Shown: positions 1-9,069, counted from the first letter of the stretch. The stretch: DNA of 21,984 bases from an uncultured Lachnospiraceae bacterium (GCA_902773195.1 CACYDL010000180.1:1-21984), one strand, 5' to 3'. Numbers and translations: made by a program. Notes: generated by a model from the sequence alone, not told the origin.

Positions 1-1308
1 GATGCAGTATTCACCGGCATCGCTGCACTTCATGGCGAAGGCGTACAGGAGCCCGTCCTTCATGGTGAAACGGAAGTCCCTGTCCGTAAAAGGAATCGGC
101 CCGGCGTCGGAAAACTGCCCTTCCGTCACCTGCGTGGGACCTTCTCCGAACATCCTCCAGGTATCCGCCCCGTAAACCGCCTCTCCGTTTGTCTTCATCC
201 ATCCGCCGATCTCCTCCAGGATCCGGGCGTCCTCCTCCGGGATGGTCCCGTCCGCCCGCGGCCCGATATTCAGCAGCAGACAGCCGTTCTTGCTGACCGC
301 GTCGATCAGATTGGAGATCAGCTCGCCGGCGCTCTTATAGACGTTTCCCTCCGTGAAGCACCAGGAATTCCGCGCCACGGCGGTATCCGTCTGCCAGAAA
401 TACGGCTTCATCCCGGCAAACTGGCCGCGCTCCACGTCCGGCACCGCCGTGCCGAACACAAAGCTGTCATGCTTGTAGGTGATGACCGCGTCCTTTCCCC
501 GCTGCGCCGACCGGTTGTACAGATAGGCGGCCGCCTTTCTGAGATACGGCTTCACCGCGCTGTGCTGGATCCACCAGTCAAAATACAGAACAGACGGCTC
601 ATAGCGGTCGACGAGCTCGCAGGTCCGAAGAAGCCAGTCCTCCAGGAATTCCTCATCCGGAGCGGGGGTGCTGAAGATGTCCTGGAGATCCCGCTCCGGC
701 ATGGCCGGCCAGTAGAAGTCTCCCCTCCGCAGCGGCTCCCGGACGTCGCTGTCGAACTCCCGCCCGTGGCCCATGAAAAACCAGTGCTCCACTCTGTGGC
801 TCGAGGCGCCGGTGACCAGTCCCCGGCGGGCGCAGGCCGCGGTGAGCTCTCCGAGGACGTCCCTCCTCGGCCCCATCTCAAAGGCGTTCCAGCGGGACAG
901 GCTGCTCCTGTACATCTGGAACCCGTCGTGATGCTCCGCCACCGGAACCACGTATTTCGCCCCCGCCCGCACAAACAGATCGGCCCATGCCTCCGGATCG
1001 AAGCGCTCGGCGCGGAACATCGGGATGAAATCCTTGTATCCGAATTCGGACGGGGGACCGTAACGGGCCGTATGGTGCTCGAATTCGGCCGAACCCCGGA
1101 TGTACATGTTCCGGGGATACCATTCCGTTCCGAACGCGGGCACACTGTAGACGCCCCAGTGGATGAAGATGCCGAATTTCAGATCACGGAACCACGCCGG
1201 CATCGGCCGGCGGGACAGAGAGCCCCATGTGTCGTGCCAGGGGCCTTCCCGGATCACCGCCTCGATCTCTTCGAGCCTGTCCCTGATCTGTTTCTCGTCC
1301 GTCAGCAT
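1..1308 (-). CDS. Alpha-L-fucosidase, GH29 family (3' end beyond window)
   Basis: This frame is open for 436 codons from an ATG at 1308 to the window edge, so the C-terminus is missing. A strong AGGAGG lies just upstream of the ATG. The family is a retaining glycosidase that removes alpha-linked L-fucose from glycans. Visible GH29 features are the N-terminal stretch FGIFIHWGVYSVPAFGTEWY, then EHHDGFQMY, and VLYFDWWIQ, in which the Asp at about residue 244 is at the expected nucleophile position. A later stretch, NGCLLLNIGPRADGTIPEE, marks the end of the catalytic barrel. I see no signal peptide, so it probably acts inside the cell on imported oligosaccharides. It reads in the same direction as the genes to its right but is separated from them by a decayed gene and repeats. 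Family call is firm; the exact linkage specificity is unknown. Confidence 0.93.
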   Translation of the reverse strand, partial: MLTDEKQIRDRLEEIEAVIREGPWHDTWGSLSRRPMPAWFRDLKFGIFIHWGVYSVPAFGTEWYPRNMYIRGSAEFEHHTARYGPPSEFGYKDFIPMFRAERFDPEAWADLFVRAGAKYVVPVAEHHDGFQMYRSSLSRWNAFEMGPRRDVLGELTAACARRGLVTGASSHRVEHWFFMGHGREFDSDVREPLRRGDFYWPAMPERDLQDIFSTPAPDEEFLEDWLLRTCELVDRYEPSVLYFDWWIQHSAVKPYLRKAAAYLYNRSAQRGKDAVITYKHDSFVFGTAVPDVERGQFAGMKPYFWQTDTAVARNSWCFTEGNVYKSAGELISNLIDAVSKNGCLLLNIGPRADGTIPEEDARILEEIGGWMKTNGEAVYGADTWRMFGEGPTQVTEGQFSDAGPIPFTDRDFRFTMKDGLLYAFAMKCSDAGEYCI

Positions 1309-1327
1309 CGCTTTCCTCCTCCCTCTT

Positions 1328-1430
1328 TCTCCCGCCCGCGGCAGGCGGTCCGATGTCCGCGTCCCGTCTCCCGCCCGCCGGCAACGGTCGATTATCGCGT
1401 CCTGTCTCCTGCCCGCCGGCGGCGGTCATG
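1328..1430. repeat. Imperfect tandem repeat, ~38-bp unit, 2.7 copies
   Basis: Units begin with TCTCCCGCCCG or TCTCCTGCCCG at 1328, 1367 and 1405, giving periods of 39 and 38 bp. Middle and last units share TGCCCGCCGGC-like cores and differ by point changes. The array fills the gap between the fucosidase start and the Pr6Pr remnant and runs into the last codons of that remnant. A similar ~38-bp array opening with TCTCCCGC lies at 19562-19678. Confidence 0.6.
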
Positions 1431-1822
1431 CTTTATCCGTGTGCTTTCGGATCAGGTCCAGAAGGCCCAGATAGAGAAATCCCACCGCGACCAGAAACGC
1501 CGAGAGCGCGAGAATCCACCAGACGCATCCCATGTAGGGCAGCTCCCTGCTGAAGCCGAAGGCTCCCGCCGGGCTTTCCCAGTTCAGGAAGAAGTAGGGG
1601 TAACGGCACGCCCCGGGGCCGGCTCATCAGAGCCGCGCCGGCGGCGCAGACGACGGCCGCCGCGATATTGGACTGAATCGTAAAATACATGAATACCCGG
1701 CTGCCTCCCATGAAGGCGTTTCTTCCGGCGATGGCGCTCAGAAGAACGCCCGCGGCCGCCGCGACGACGACCACGAGCTTGAGTGGGTATGAAAGCTTTC
1801 TGTTTATTTCGGATATGATCAT
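1426..1822 (-). pseudogene. Pr6Pr-family membrane protein remnant, frameshifted with internal deletion
   Basis: An ATG at 1822, preceded by a GGAAGGGAAAG stretch, opens a frame with one transmembrane helix followed by FMYFTIQSNI, a hallmark of the Pr6Pr family of small integral membrane proteins. This frame continues as non-membrane, arginine- and proline-rich sequence to a stop at 1433. In a different frame, downstream of about 1640, there is RYPYFFLNWESP and then a hydrophobic helix (MGCVWWILALSAFLVAVGFL) ending at a TGA at 1426, which looks like the family's C-terminal end. The two halves total about 132 codons, whereas the family normally has roughly 200 residues. The central helices are therefore missing and the join is out of frame. 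It lies 56 bp after the xanthine dehydrogenase stop and could once have been cotranscribed. An assembly error at the join is the main alternative. Confidence 0.72.
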
Positions 1823-1878
1823 TCTTTCCCTTCCGCCGTCAAAACGCCCGGCGTCTCCGCCCGGAGATCCCGGCGGCC

Positions 1879-4584
1879 TCACTTTTTTCCGGAATAATAG
1901 GTGTCCTCCAGCGGCAGGCTCGTCCTCAGCCTGTGATCCCTGGCATAGTACGCGCCCTGGCAGGCGGGAGCCGCCGGAATCGTGGTGATCTCCCCCACGC
2001 CCTTGGCGCCGTAAGCGACGCCCAGCAGTTCCTCCTTCTCCACGTACATCGCGTGAATTCTCGGAATCTGGGTAGCCCTGAAGAGCCCCAGCGTCCCGTA
2101 TTTCGCGGTGGGCACGCAGTCCTTCAGAGGCCATTTCTCGGTGAACGCGTATCCCATCCCCATCAGGACGCCGCCCTCGATCTGACCCTGGATGGAGATG
2201 GGATTCACGACCCTGCCGGCGTCATAGGCGGCGTAGATGTCCGAGACCCTGCCCTCTTCGTCCAGCACCACCACGTTGGTGGCGTAGCCGTAGGCGATGT
2301 GGCTCTTGGGATTCGGCTTGTCGGATCCCACCGGGTCCGTCGGCTCGAAATACTCGTAGAAGAACTCCTGCCCCTCCAGACTTCCGAGCTTCTCCGCCGG
2401 CGCGGCCGACGGATCGGCCGGGACGGCGTCCATCGCTTTCTTCAGCGCCGCGGCGGCGCCGCGGACCGCTTCGCCCGTGAGCAGGGTCTGGCGCGAGCCC
2501 GACGTCGTGCCCGAATCCGGGGCGTTCTCCGTATTGCTGATTCCGTTCCGGATACCCGCGAGGGGCAGGCCCGTCATCTCGGCCACGTCCTGGCAGAATA
2601 CCGTGAGGCAGCCCTGGCCGATGTCCGAGGCGGCGGTATAGATCACGGCGGTTCCCTCCTCGATCCGGATCCGGCATCGGCCCTTGTCGGGAAGTCCCAC
2701 GCCGACGCCGGCGTTCTTCATCGCGCAGGCGATGCCGCAGTGCCCTTCATGGGCGTCGAAATACGGCTTTACTGCGAGAAGCGTCTCCTTGAGAGCCGTC
2801 GAGCAGTCCGCGATCTGGCCGTTGGGCAGAACCTTGCCCGGCTCGATCGCGTTTCTCATGCGGATCTCCCAGGGAGAGATGCCCGCCTTCTCCGCCAGGA
2901 CGTTGAGCAGGGATTCCAGGGCGAATTCGCTCTGGCAGACGCCGAAGCCCCGGAAGGCCCCGGCGGGGGGATTGTTGGTGTAATACCCGTAGCCCCGGAT
3001 ATCCGTATTCTGGTAGCTGTAGGGGCCGGGCGCGTGGGTGCAGGCCCTCTCAAGAACGGGACCGCAGAGAGACGCGTAGGCGCCGGTATCCAGATTGATC
3101 TCACAGTCCAGCCCCGTGATGATGCCGTCCTTGTCGCAGCCCAGGGTGAACACCGCCTCCATCGCGTGCCGCTTCGGGTGGAACCGCAGTGATTCCCGGC
3201 GGGTGAGGCGGCATTTGACGGGTCTTTGGAACCGGTACGCGGCGAGGGCGGCCAGGTGCTGCACCGACACGTCCTCCTTGCCGCCGAAGCCTCCGCCCAC
3301 CAGCATATTTTCGACGATCACCCGCTCCGGCTGATCCGTCCAGCCGAACATGATCAGGATCTCGCGCCTCGTGTCGTAGGCGCCCTGATCCGAGCTGAAG
3401 ACCTTGACCCCGTCTCCGACCGGATAGGCCACGGCGCACTCCGGCTCGAGGAAAGCGTGCTCCGTAAACGGCGTCGAGAACGTCTCCGTCACCACATAGG
3501 CGGACTCCTCCAGCGCCTTCTTCGCGTCGCCCCGCTTCACATGTCTCGACTGGCAGAGATTGCCGGCGGAATGGACCTTCGGGGCCCCCTCTGCCTTCGC
3601 CTCCGCGATACTTCTGACGGGCTCCAGCACCTCGTAACCGATCTCCACCAGCTCCTTCGCCTTCTGGAGGATGTAGGGAGACTCCGCGACGACGAGACAG
3701 AGCGCGTCGCCGACGCACCGGGTGACGCTGCCCTCGGCGATCATGACGTCCCAGTCCTGCATGATGTGCCCGACCTTGTTGTGGGGGACGTCCCGCGCGG
3801 TCAGAACGCCCAGAACGCCCGGAAGCGCCGCGGCCTTCGAGGTGTCGATACGAAGGATCCTGGCGCGGGGATATTCGGTCCGCACGGCGGACGCGTAGGC
3901 CATGGGCGGCATGGAGGGATCCACATGGACGTACCGGCGTATTCCCCGGTCTCCGTCCCCGTCCGGGTTCAGGACGGGCGTCTCTCCCTCGGGCACAAAG
4001 AATTCGGGGCCGATATCGTCGGGGTATTTGCCGTATCCCAGGGTCTTGCGCCTCACGTCGACGCGGAACGCCCGCTTTCCGACGCCGTAGTCGTTTCCCT
4101 CCTCAAGATCGTCGATCGTCTCTTCCCCTCTCAGGATCGCCGCGGCGGAGAGAATGCCCTCGATGATCTTCTTGTAGCCGGTGCACCGGCAGATATTGCC
4201 CTTCAGGGCGTTTTTGACCTCGTCCTCCGTCGGATCCGGATTTGCGTCAAGCAGGGCCTTGCCCGACATCACCATGCCTGGGATACAGAACCCGCACTGA
4301 ACCGCGCCTTTCGAGCCGAAGGCGTAGACAAAGGCCTCCTTCTCCCTGACGCTTAAGCCCTCGACGGTCAGGATCGATTTTCCCACCGCCCTCTTCGTCG
4401 TCAGGACGCAGGATCTTGTCGCCCTGCCGTCGACAACGATCGTGCAGGTCCCGCAGGCGCCCTCGCTGCACCCGTCCTTGACCGAATACAGCTTCAGGTC
4501 ATCCCGCAGATACCGCAGCAGCGGCTTGTCCTCCTCCGTGCGGCGCTCGACCCCGTTGACGGTAAAGATATATTCCTCTGACAT
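1879..4584 (-). CDS. Selenium-type xanthine dehydrogenase, fused [2Fe-2S] and molybdopterin subunits
   Basis: This 901-residue protein belongs to the molybdenum hydroxylase (xanthine oxidase) family and probably oxidises hypoxanthine or xanthine, or runs the reverse reaction on urate. Residues 1-160 form the iron-sulfur part: C39, C44, C47 and C59 bind the plant-ferredoxin-type cluster, and C97, C100, C132 and C134 bind the second. The rest is the molybdopterin part: GGGFGGKED near 428, GAFRGFGVCQSE near 540, GSRQT near 698, and GVGEI near 860 with the expected catalytic Glu. There is no FAD domain between them, and no FAD subunit gene nearby. This fused layout and the ygfK/ssnA neighbours match the selenium-dependent xanthine dehydrogenase group, in which selenium is a labile cofactor and not selenocysteine. 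I see no in-frame TGA. AGAGGAAA precedes the ATG, 13 bp after the ygfK stop. Selenium use itself is inferred. Confidence 0.9.
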   Translation of the reverse strand: MSEEYIFTVNGVERRTEEDKPLLRYLRDDLKLYSVKDGCSEGACGTCTIVVDGRATRSCVLTTKRAVGKSILTVEGLSVREKEAFVYAFGSKGAVQCGFCIPGMVMSGKALLDANPDPTEDEVKNALKGNICRCTGYKKIIEGILSAAAILRGEETIDDLEEGNDYGVGKRAFRVDVRRKTLGYGKYPDDIGPEFFVPEGETPVLNPDGDGDRGIRRYVHVDPSMPPMAYASAVRTEYPRARILRIDTSKAAALPGVLGVLTARDVPHNKVGHIMQDWDVMIAEGSVTRCVGDALCLVVAESPYILQKAKELVEIGYEVLEPVRSIAEAKAEGAPKVHSAGNLCQSRHVKRGDAKKALEESAYVVTETFSTPFTEHAFLEPECAVAYPVGDGVKVFSSDQGAYDTRREILIMFGWTDQPERVIVENMLVGGGFGGKEDVSVQHLAALAAYRFQRPVKCRLTRRESLRFHPKRHAMEAVFTLGCDKDGIITGLDCEINLDTGAYASLCGPVLERACTHAPGPYSYQNTDIRGYGYYTNNPPAGAFRGFGVCQSEFALESLLNVLAEKAGISPWEIRMRNAIEPGKVLPNGQIADCSTALKETLLAVKPYFDAHEGHCGIACAMKNAGVGVGLPDKGRCRIRIEEGTAVIYTAASDIGQGCLTVFCQDVAEMTGLPLAGIRNGISNTENAPDSGTTSGSRQTLLTGEAVRGAAAALKKAMDAVPADPSAAPAEKLGSLEGQEFFYEYFEPTDPVGSDKPNPKSHIAYGYATNVVVLDEEGRVSDIYAAYDAGRVVNPISIQGQIEGGVLMGMGYAFTEKWPLKDCVPTAKYGTLGLFRATQIPRIHAMYVEKEELLGVAYGAKGVGEITTIPAAPACQGAYYARDHRLRTSLPLEDTYYSGKK

Positions 4585-4597
4585 CCGTATTTCCTCT

Positions 4598-7500
4598 TTA
4601 TCTGATCAGCCAGGGATACCCTTCGCGAACTGCCAGAATCAGCAGGCGCAGCGGCTCATAGAGGCCGCAGCCCGGATCGGTCACCCGGTAATCTCTGACC
4701 GTATCTCCCAGGCGGACCCGGAAGAGTCCCTCTTCTCCCACGGCGAGGAATCCCGCGTTGTCCGAATCCAGGAAATCCTCCTCCGACCAGAAGAGCGTGA
4801 ATTTGTCCTTGTAGGGCCGTCCGCTGTACGGGCAGAACACGCCGCAGTTGCCGCATTCGTTGCACATCCCGTCGACGTGTACGATCTGCTCCCGGGAGAG
4901 CCCCGGCACCTTCACCGCGACATTGGCGCGGTTCGGACATACGTCGGCGCACACCCCGCAGACCGTCGCGCAGCCGAGGCACCTGTGATCCGGCGTCCCT
5001 TCCGGTTCCCTGTCGATGGTTCCCTTTTTGCCCAGCAGCTTCTCCGTATTCCCGGAGGAATTGGCGTCCTGATACCGGTCGAAGGCGTATCCCGTGATGG
5101 CCTCCGCGATCTTCATCGCGTCCGCCACCGCCTTGACGATGGTGGCGGGACCTCTGCGGCAGTCGCCCGCGGCGTAGACGCCGGGAACCGTCGTCATCAG
5201 GTGCTCATCCACGATCGGCCGTCCCTTGGCGTCCGTCTCGGCTCCGGCCTCCGCGTAGAGCGAAGAATCCACCTGCTCCCCCGTCGCCATGATGACAAGC
5301 TCCGCCGGTACTTCGGCAGTGGCGCCGGTGGGCTCGGGTGCTCTTCTTCCCGAGGCGTCCGGCGCTCCCAGCTTCATGACTTCGCAGGAAAGAACGCCTT
5401 CCTTCACGCCCTTCGGCGCCAGAAGCTCCATGAACTCCACGCCGTCGTCCAGCGCCATGCGGAGTTCTTCCTCGTCCGCCGGCATATACCGGCGCGTACG
5501 GCGGTAGACCAGTCTCACATGCTCCGTCCCGGGAAGCCTCTTCGCGGCCCTCGCGACGTCCATGGCGGTATTGCCTCCGCCGATCACCACGACGTCCCTG
5601 AGGCCCCGCCCCGGTTCCGCCTCGTGCTTCTTCACGAATGCTCCGGCGTCCGCCTTTACGCTCCCCAGGAAGTCGATGGCGTCCAGCGCCTCGCCATACG
5701 AAAGACGGCTGCTGCTCTCCTTCCAGGCGCCGGCCGCGATGATCACGTCGGTATACCCTTCTTCCTTCAGGGCGGAGACTGAGGTGATCTCCCTGCCCGT
5801 GACGAACTCCGCCCCGTAGGCCCCGCAGAGCGCGACGTCCCGGTCGATGGCGTCACCGGTGATCCGGAATTCCGGAATCACGTATCTCGGGACGCCTCCG
5901 AGGCGGTCCCGCTTCTCAAAGACGGTCACTTTCACGCCCGCTCTGGTAAGGAACGAGGCGGCCGCAAGTCCCGCGGGGCCGCCGCCGATCACGGCGACGT
6001 TCCGGTCCGTCCTCTTCCCGGGCGCCGCGAGGGAGGGAAGCACGCTCTCGAAGGCCGCTTCCGCCGCCCGGAGCTTGACGTCCCTGATGTGGACGCCCTC
6101 CTCGTAGTAGTTTCTCATGCAGCGGTCCGCGCAGGTGTGCGGGCAGATGGTCCCGGTGATGAAGGGAAGCGCGTTTCTTTCCAGAATGATGCGGAACGCG
6201 TCCTCCGGCCGGCCCTCCTCCATCGCCTGAAGGTAGGCGGGAATGTCCTGTCCGATGGGACAGTTGGTGCGGCACGGGGCGGTAAAGCAGTCGATCAGCG
6301 GAAGGGGCTCCTCCATCTTTCTGTCCGGGATTCCCTTGACCGGCTTCCTGTAGCGCCCGTCGCTCCGGGCGTACGCCGCCAGCGCCTCCACCTTTTCCGG
6401 GCTTACGCCGCGGAAGCCTTCCGTCCCGCAGTCCGTGAAAAGCTCCGCGATCTGGCTCATCCTCTGATAGCCGCCCGGCTTGAGAACCGTCGTCGCCATC
6501 GTGATGGGCCAGATGCCCGCGTCAAAAATCCTGTCGATGTTGTAATAATCCGCGCCTCCGGAGTAGGAGATCCGGAGCGCGCCGCGGAACTGTTCCGTGA
6601 TCCTCCTCGCCGCCTCGACGGTGAGCGGGAACAGCGAACGTCCCGACATATACATCTCTTCGCTGGGGAGTTCGCCCGCCTTCACGTCGACGGGGAAGGT
6701 GTTCGTCAGCTTCACGCCGAATTCCAGTCCCTTTTCGTCACAGAGCTTCTGAAGGCGCTCGAACATCGGGACCGCGTCCTCCCACTGGAGATCCTCCCGG
6801 AAATGGTGGTCGTCGAAGGAGATGTAGTCAAAGCCGAGGCTGTCCAGCGTCTTTCTCGCGAAGTCGTAGCCCAGGAGGGTGGGATTGCACTTGATGAACG
6901 TGTGCAGGCCCTTCACGGTGATCAGGTAGGTGGCGATTCTCTCGATCTCGTCGGGGGGACATCCGTGAAGCGTCGACTCCGTGATCGATTCCGAGATCCG
7001 GGACGGGACGGACGCGACGTCCTCCTGTGTGACCTTCTGAAGAAGACCGCTTTGCACGGCCTCCGCCGAGACGGCGGCGCACTCCCTGAAGATCTCCGAG
7101 CCGGAGGCGTCCTTCATGCCCTCGATGTAGCCGTCCACCTTGGGCTGCCTGATTCCCTCGAGGTCGTAGCCGACGGACATGTTGAACACAAACCCGTCGG
7201 GATCCCCCAGGCCGAATTCCTTCGCGAGAATGCGGCAGACGAACCAGGCCTTGACGTATTCCGCGTAGGCCTCCTCCACCGTCAGCTCCGTGGACCACTC
7301 GCAGTTGTAGCACTCGTCACCGGCGGTGATGCAGGGCTTCGGGACGCAGGCGGCCAGCTCCCGGCCGTCCATCTTCTGCACGGTCTTAAGCTCAAAGAAG
7401 CGCGCCCCCGCCGCGTAGGAAGCGATGATATTCTGGGCCAGCTGGGTGTTCGGTCCCGCGGCGGGGCCGAAGGGGGACTCGATCTTCCCGCTGAAGATCG

Positions 7501-7627
7501 GAAGCGCCTTCCCGCCGCTGTGCTTTACAACCTTGGACACGCCGAAAATACTTCCTCTGGTTCTCATCTCCGTGACAGCCCATCTGAGAAGCTGCTCATA
7601 CGGAATCGGTCTCATAATATCTCCCAT
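4598..7627 (-). CDS. ygfK: YgfK-type NAD(P)H/flavin iron-sulfur oxidoreductase (putative selenate reductase family)
   Basis: I start this 1009-residue protein at the ATG at 7627 (MGDIMRPIPYEQLL), because AGGAGG lies six bases upstream and the opening matches YgfK; an ATG 14 codons earlier lacks such a site. The first ~430 residues are a dihydropyrimidine/dihydroorotate dehydrogenase-like barrel (GPAAGPNTQLAQNI). Next comes a glutamate-synthase-small-subunit-like half with CFTAPCRTNCPIGQDIP near 446, CPHTCADRC, an FAD loop GGGPAGLAAA near 546 and a second nucleotide loop IGGGNTAMDVA near 677. The C-terminus has CLGCATVCGVCADVCP (~881) and CNECGNCGVFCP (~920) for [4Fe-4S] clusters. Since the next gene lacks an FAD subunit, YgfK is the likely electron partner of the xanthine dehydrogenase; this is inference from context. 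The 'selenate reductase' name is historical and not supported by anything here. Confidence 0.92.
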   Translation of the reverse strand: MGDIMRPIPYEQLLRWAVTEMRTRGSIFGVSKVVKHSGGKALPIFSGKIESPFGPAAGPNTQLAQNIIASYAAGARFFELKTVQKMDGRELAACVPKPCITAGDECYNCEWSTELTVEEAYAEYVKAWFVCRILAKEFGLGDPDGFVFNMSVGYDLEGIRQPKVDGYIEGMKDASGSEIFRECAAVSAEAVQSGLLQKVTQEDVASVPSRISESITESTLHGCPPDEIERIATYLITVKGLHTFIKCNPTLLGYDFARKTLDSLGFDYISFDDHHFREDLQWEDAVPMFERLQKLCDEKGLEFGVKLTNTFPVDVKAGELPSEEMYMSGRSLFPLTVEAARRITEQFRGALRISYSGGADYYNIDRIFDAGIWPITMATTVLKPGGYQRMSQIAELFTDCGTEGFRGVSPEKVEALAAYARSDGRYRKPVKGIPDRKMEEPLPLIDCFTAPCRTNCPIGQDIPAYLQAMEEGRPEDAFRIILERNALPFITGTICPHTCADRCMRNYYEEGVHIRDVKLRAAEAAFESVLPSLAAPGKRTDRNVAVIGGGPAGLAAASFLTRAGVKVTVFEKRDRLGGVPRYVIPEFRITGDAIDRDVALCGAYGAEFVTGREITSVSALKEEGYTDVIIAAGAWKESSSRLSYGEALDAIDFLGSVKADAGAFVKKHEAEPGRGLRDVVVIGGGNTAMDVARAAKRLPGTEHVRLVYRRTRRYMPADEEELRMALDDGVEFMELLAPKGVKEGVLSCEVMKLGAPDASGRRAPEPTGATAEVPAELVIMATGEQVDSSLYAEAGAETDAKGRPIVDEHLMTTVPGVYAAGDCRRGPATIVKAVADAMKIAEAITGYAFDRYQDANSSGNTEKLLGKKGTIDREPEGTPDHRCLGCATVCGVCADVCPNRANVAVKVPGLSREQIVHVDGMCNECGNCGVFCPYSGRPYKDKFTLFWSEEDFLDSDNAGFLAVGEEGLFRVRLGDTVRDYRVTDPGCGLYEPLRLLILAVREGYPWLIR

Positions 7628-7679
7628 GACATACCTCCTGGCCTTTGGCAGATCGGATTGTTTCCGCATCCGGCGTTCT

Positions 7680-9020
7680 TCAGTACACTCTGTGGTTCAG
7701 GTCTCCCCAGAGCTTCTTCGACTGTTCCATGGTCCACGCGTTGACCGCCTCCTCGTCGATTCCGACGAATTCGCGGTCTTTGTAGAGCACCCTGCCGTTG
7801 ATGATCGTCGTCCTGACGTTCTTTCCCATCATCCCGAACAGCATGTGCCCGTCGACGTTCTCGTCCGAGAACGGCGTAAACGGCCTGTAATCCATCACGA
7901 TCACGTCGGCCGCGGCCCCTTCCCTGAGGATGCCGAGGGGCTTTCTGAAGTACTTCGCCGCGATCTCCCGGTTGTTCGCGAAGAGCATCTGCATGCCCTC
8001 GCCGAAGGCGACGTCGGGAAGGCAGGCGTTGTGCCTCTGGATGATCAGGAAAACCTTGAGGGATTCGAGCATGTCGTGGGTGTAGGCGTCGGTTCCCATG
8101 CCGACGAGGATTCCCTTCCGCATCATCTGAAGCACCGGCGAGCAGCCGACCGCGTTGCCCATGTTGGACTCGGGATTGTTGACGACCATGGTCCCCGTCT
8201 CCCGGATGATGTCCATCTCCGCCGGATTGACGTGGATGCAGTGCCCGAGCAGGGTCTTCGGCCCCAGGATCCCGTTGTTGAGGAGGCGGTTGACGGGGCG
8301 GCAGCCGTAATTCCTCAGGCTGTCGTAGACGTCGTTCATTCCCTCGGCGACGTGAATGTGGAAGCCGGTGAGACCGTCGTTGGCCTCGACCATCTTCGCG
8401 AAGGTGCTGTCCGAGATCGTAAACAGGGCGTGTCCGCCGAACATCGCGCGGATCATGTCGTCGTCCTCCTTCGCGGCCCAGCGGGCGAACTCGGCGTTCT
8501 CCTCGATGGACTGCCGGCACTTCTCCTCGCCGTCCCTCTCGGAGACCTCATAGCAGAGGCAGGCGCGCATCCCGAGCTCCTTCGCCACGTCGCGGATCGC
8601 GAACAGGGATCCCGGAATCTCGCAGAACGACGCGTGGTGGTCGAAGATCGTCGTCACCCCGTCGCGGATGCAGTCGAGAATGGTGGCGTAGGCGCACGCC
8701 CGGGTCCCGTCCAGCGTCAGGTGGCGGTCGATGGCCCACCACATGCCCTCCAGCACCTCAAGGAAATTGGTGGGATGATTGCCCTCGATGGCAAGGCCTC
8801 TGGCGAGTCCGGAATAGATATGGGTATGCGCGTTGATCAGGCCGGGCATGATGATCCCGCCGTGCGCGTCGATGAATTCGGCGTCAGGATATTTCCGTTT
8901 GAGCTCCTCGAACGATGCGACCTCGCGGACGGTGTCCTTTTCGATCGCCACCGCTCCGTTTTCAAGATAGGGATTCGTGGAATCTCTTGTGATCACTTTA
9001 CCATTTCCTACAAGCAGCAT
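7680..9020 (-). CDS. ssnA: SsnA-type amidohydrolase (putative purine/guanine deaminase-like)
   Basis: The protein has 446 residues from the ATG at 9020, chosen because AAGGAG sits eight bases upstream and the product then matches SsnA length and start (MLLVGNGKVITRD); an ATG 15 codons earlier lies in the AT-rich promoter. It is a metal-dependent hydrolase of the cytosine/guanine deaminase type. Metal-binding motifs appear in order: GLINAHTHIYSGLARG, FHIHVAEG, LGHCIHVN and MGTDAYTHDM. SsnA is typically encoded with YgfK and selenium-type molybdenum hydroxylases, as here, and such genes have been linked to anaerobic purine and urate use by gut bacteria. It is the first gene of a three-gene operon, 52 bp upstream of ygfK. 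The probable role is hydrolytic deamination or ring opening of a purine-derived compound; the substrate is not shown by sequence. Confidence 0.92.
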   Translation of the reverse strand: MLLVGNGKVITRDSTNPYLENGAVAIEKDTVREVASFEELKRKYPDAEFIDAHGGIIMPGLINAHTHIYSGLARGLAIEGNHPTNFLEVLEGMWWAIDRHLTLDGTRACAYATILDCIRDGVTTIFDHHASFCEIPGSLFAIRDVAKELGMRACLCYEVSERDGEEKCRQSIEENAEFARWAAKEDDDMIRAMFGGHALFTISDSTFAKMVEANDGLTGFHIHVAEGMNDVYDSLRNYGCRPVNRLLNNGILGPKTLLGHCIHVNPAEMDIIRETGTMVVNNPESNMGNAVGCSPVLQMMRKGILVGMGTDAYTHDMLESLKVFLIIQRHNACLPDVAFGEGMQMLFANNREIAAKYFRKPLGILREGAAADVIVMDYRPFTPFSDENVDGHMLFGMMGKNVRTTIINGRVLYKDREFVGIDEEAVNAWTMEQSKKLWGDLNHRVY

Positions 9021-9040
9021 ACTGGAATCTCCTTTCTTTT

Positions 9041-9069
9041 TGTATAAATTTACCACAAAACACATTGAA
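9041..9069 (-). promoter_or_regulatory. Candidate promoter for ssnA-ygfK-xdh
   Basis: On the minus strand TTCAAT and TATACA are separated by 17 bases, 21 bases before the ssnA start; a shifted alternative is TTTTCA-17-TTTATA. Neither is strong. The -35 region overlaps the -35 box of the divergent regulator promoter, so binding at one would hinder the other. Confidence 0.45.

Noticed and set aside
469..1683. A 404-codon open frame on the plus strand, and other long antisense frames such as 10055-11548 and 1933-3192
   Set aside because: They lie opposite well-supported genes, have Arg/His/Val-rich composition with no family motifs, and lack ribosome binding sites. They are shadows expected in GC-rich DNA.
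1879..4584. A selenocysteine codon in the xanthine dehydrogenase
   Set aside because: The frame is open throughout without in-frame TGA. Selenium in this enzyme group is a labile cofactor, not an encoded residue.
4598..7627. Selenate reductase function for YgfK
   Set aside because: The name is a historical annotation. Domains and neighbours support an electron-transfer role in purine metabolism, and nothing in the sequence indicates selenate as substrate.
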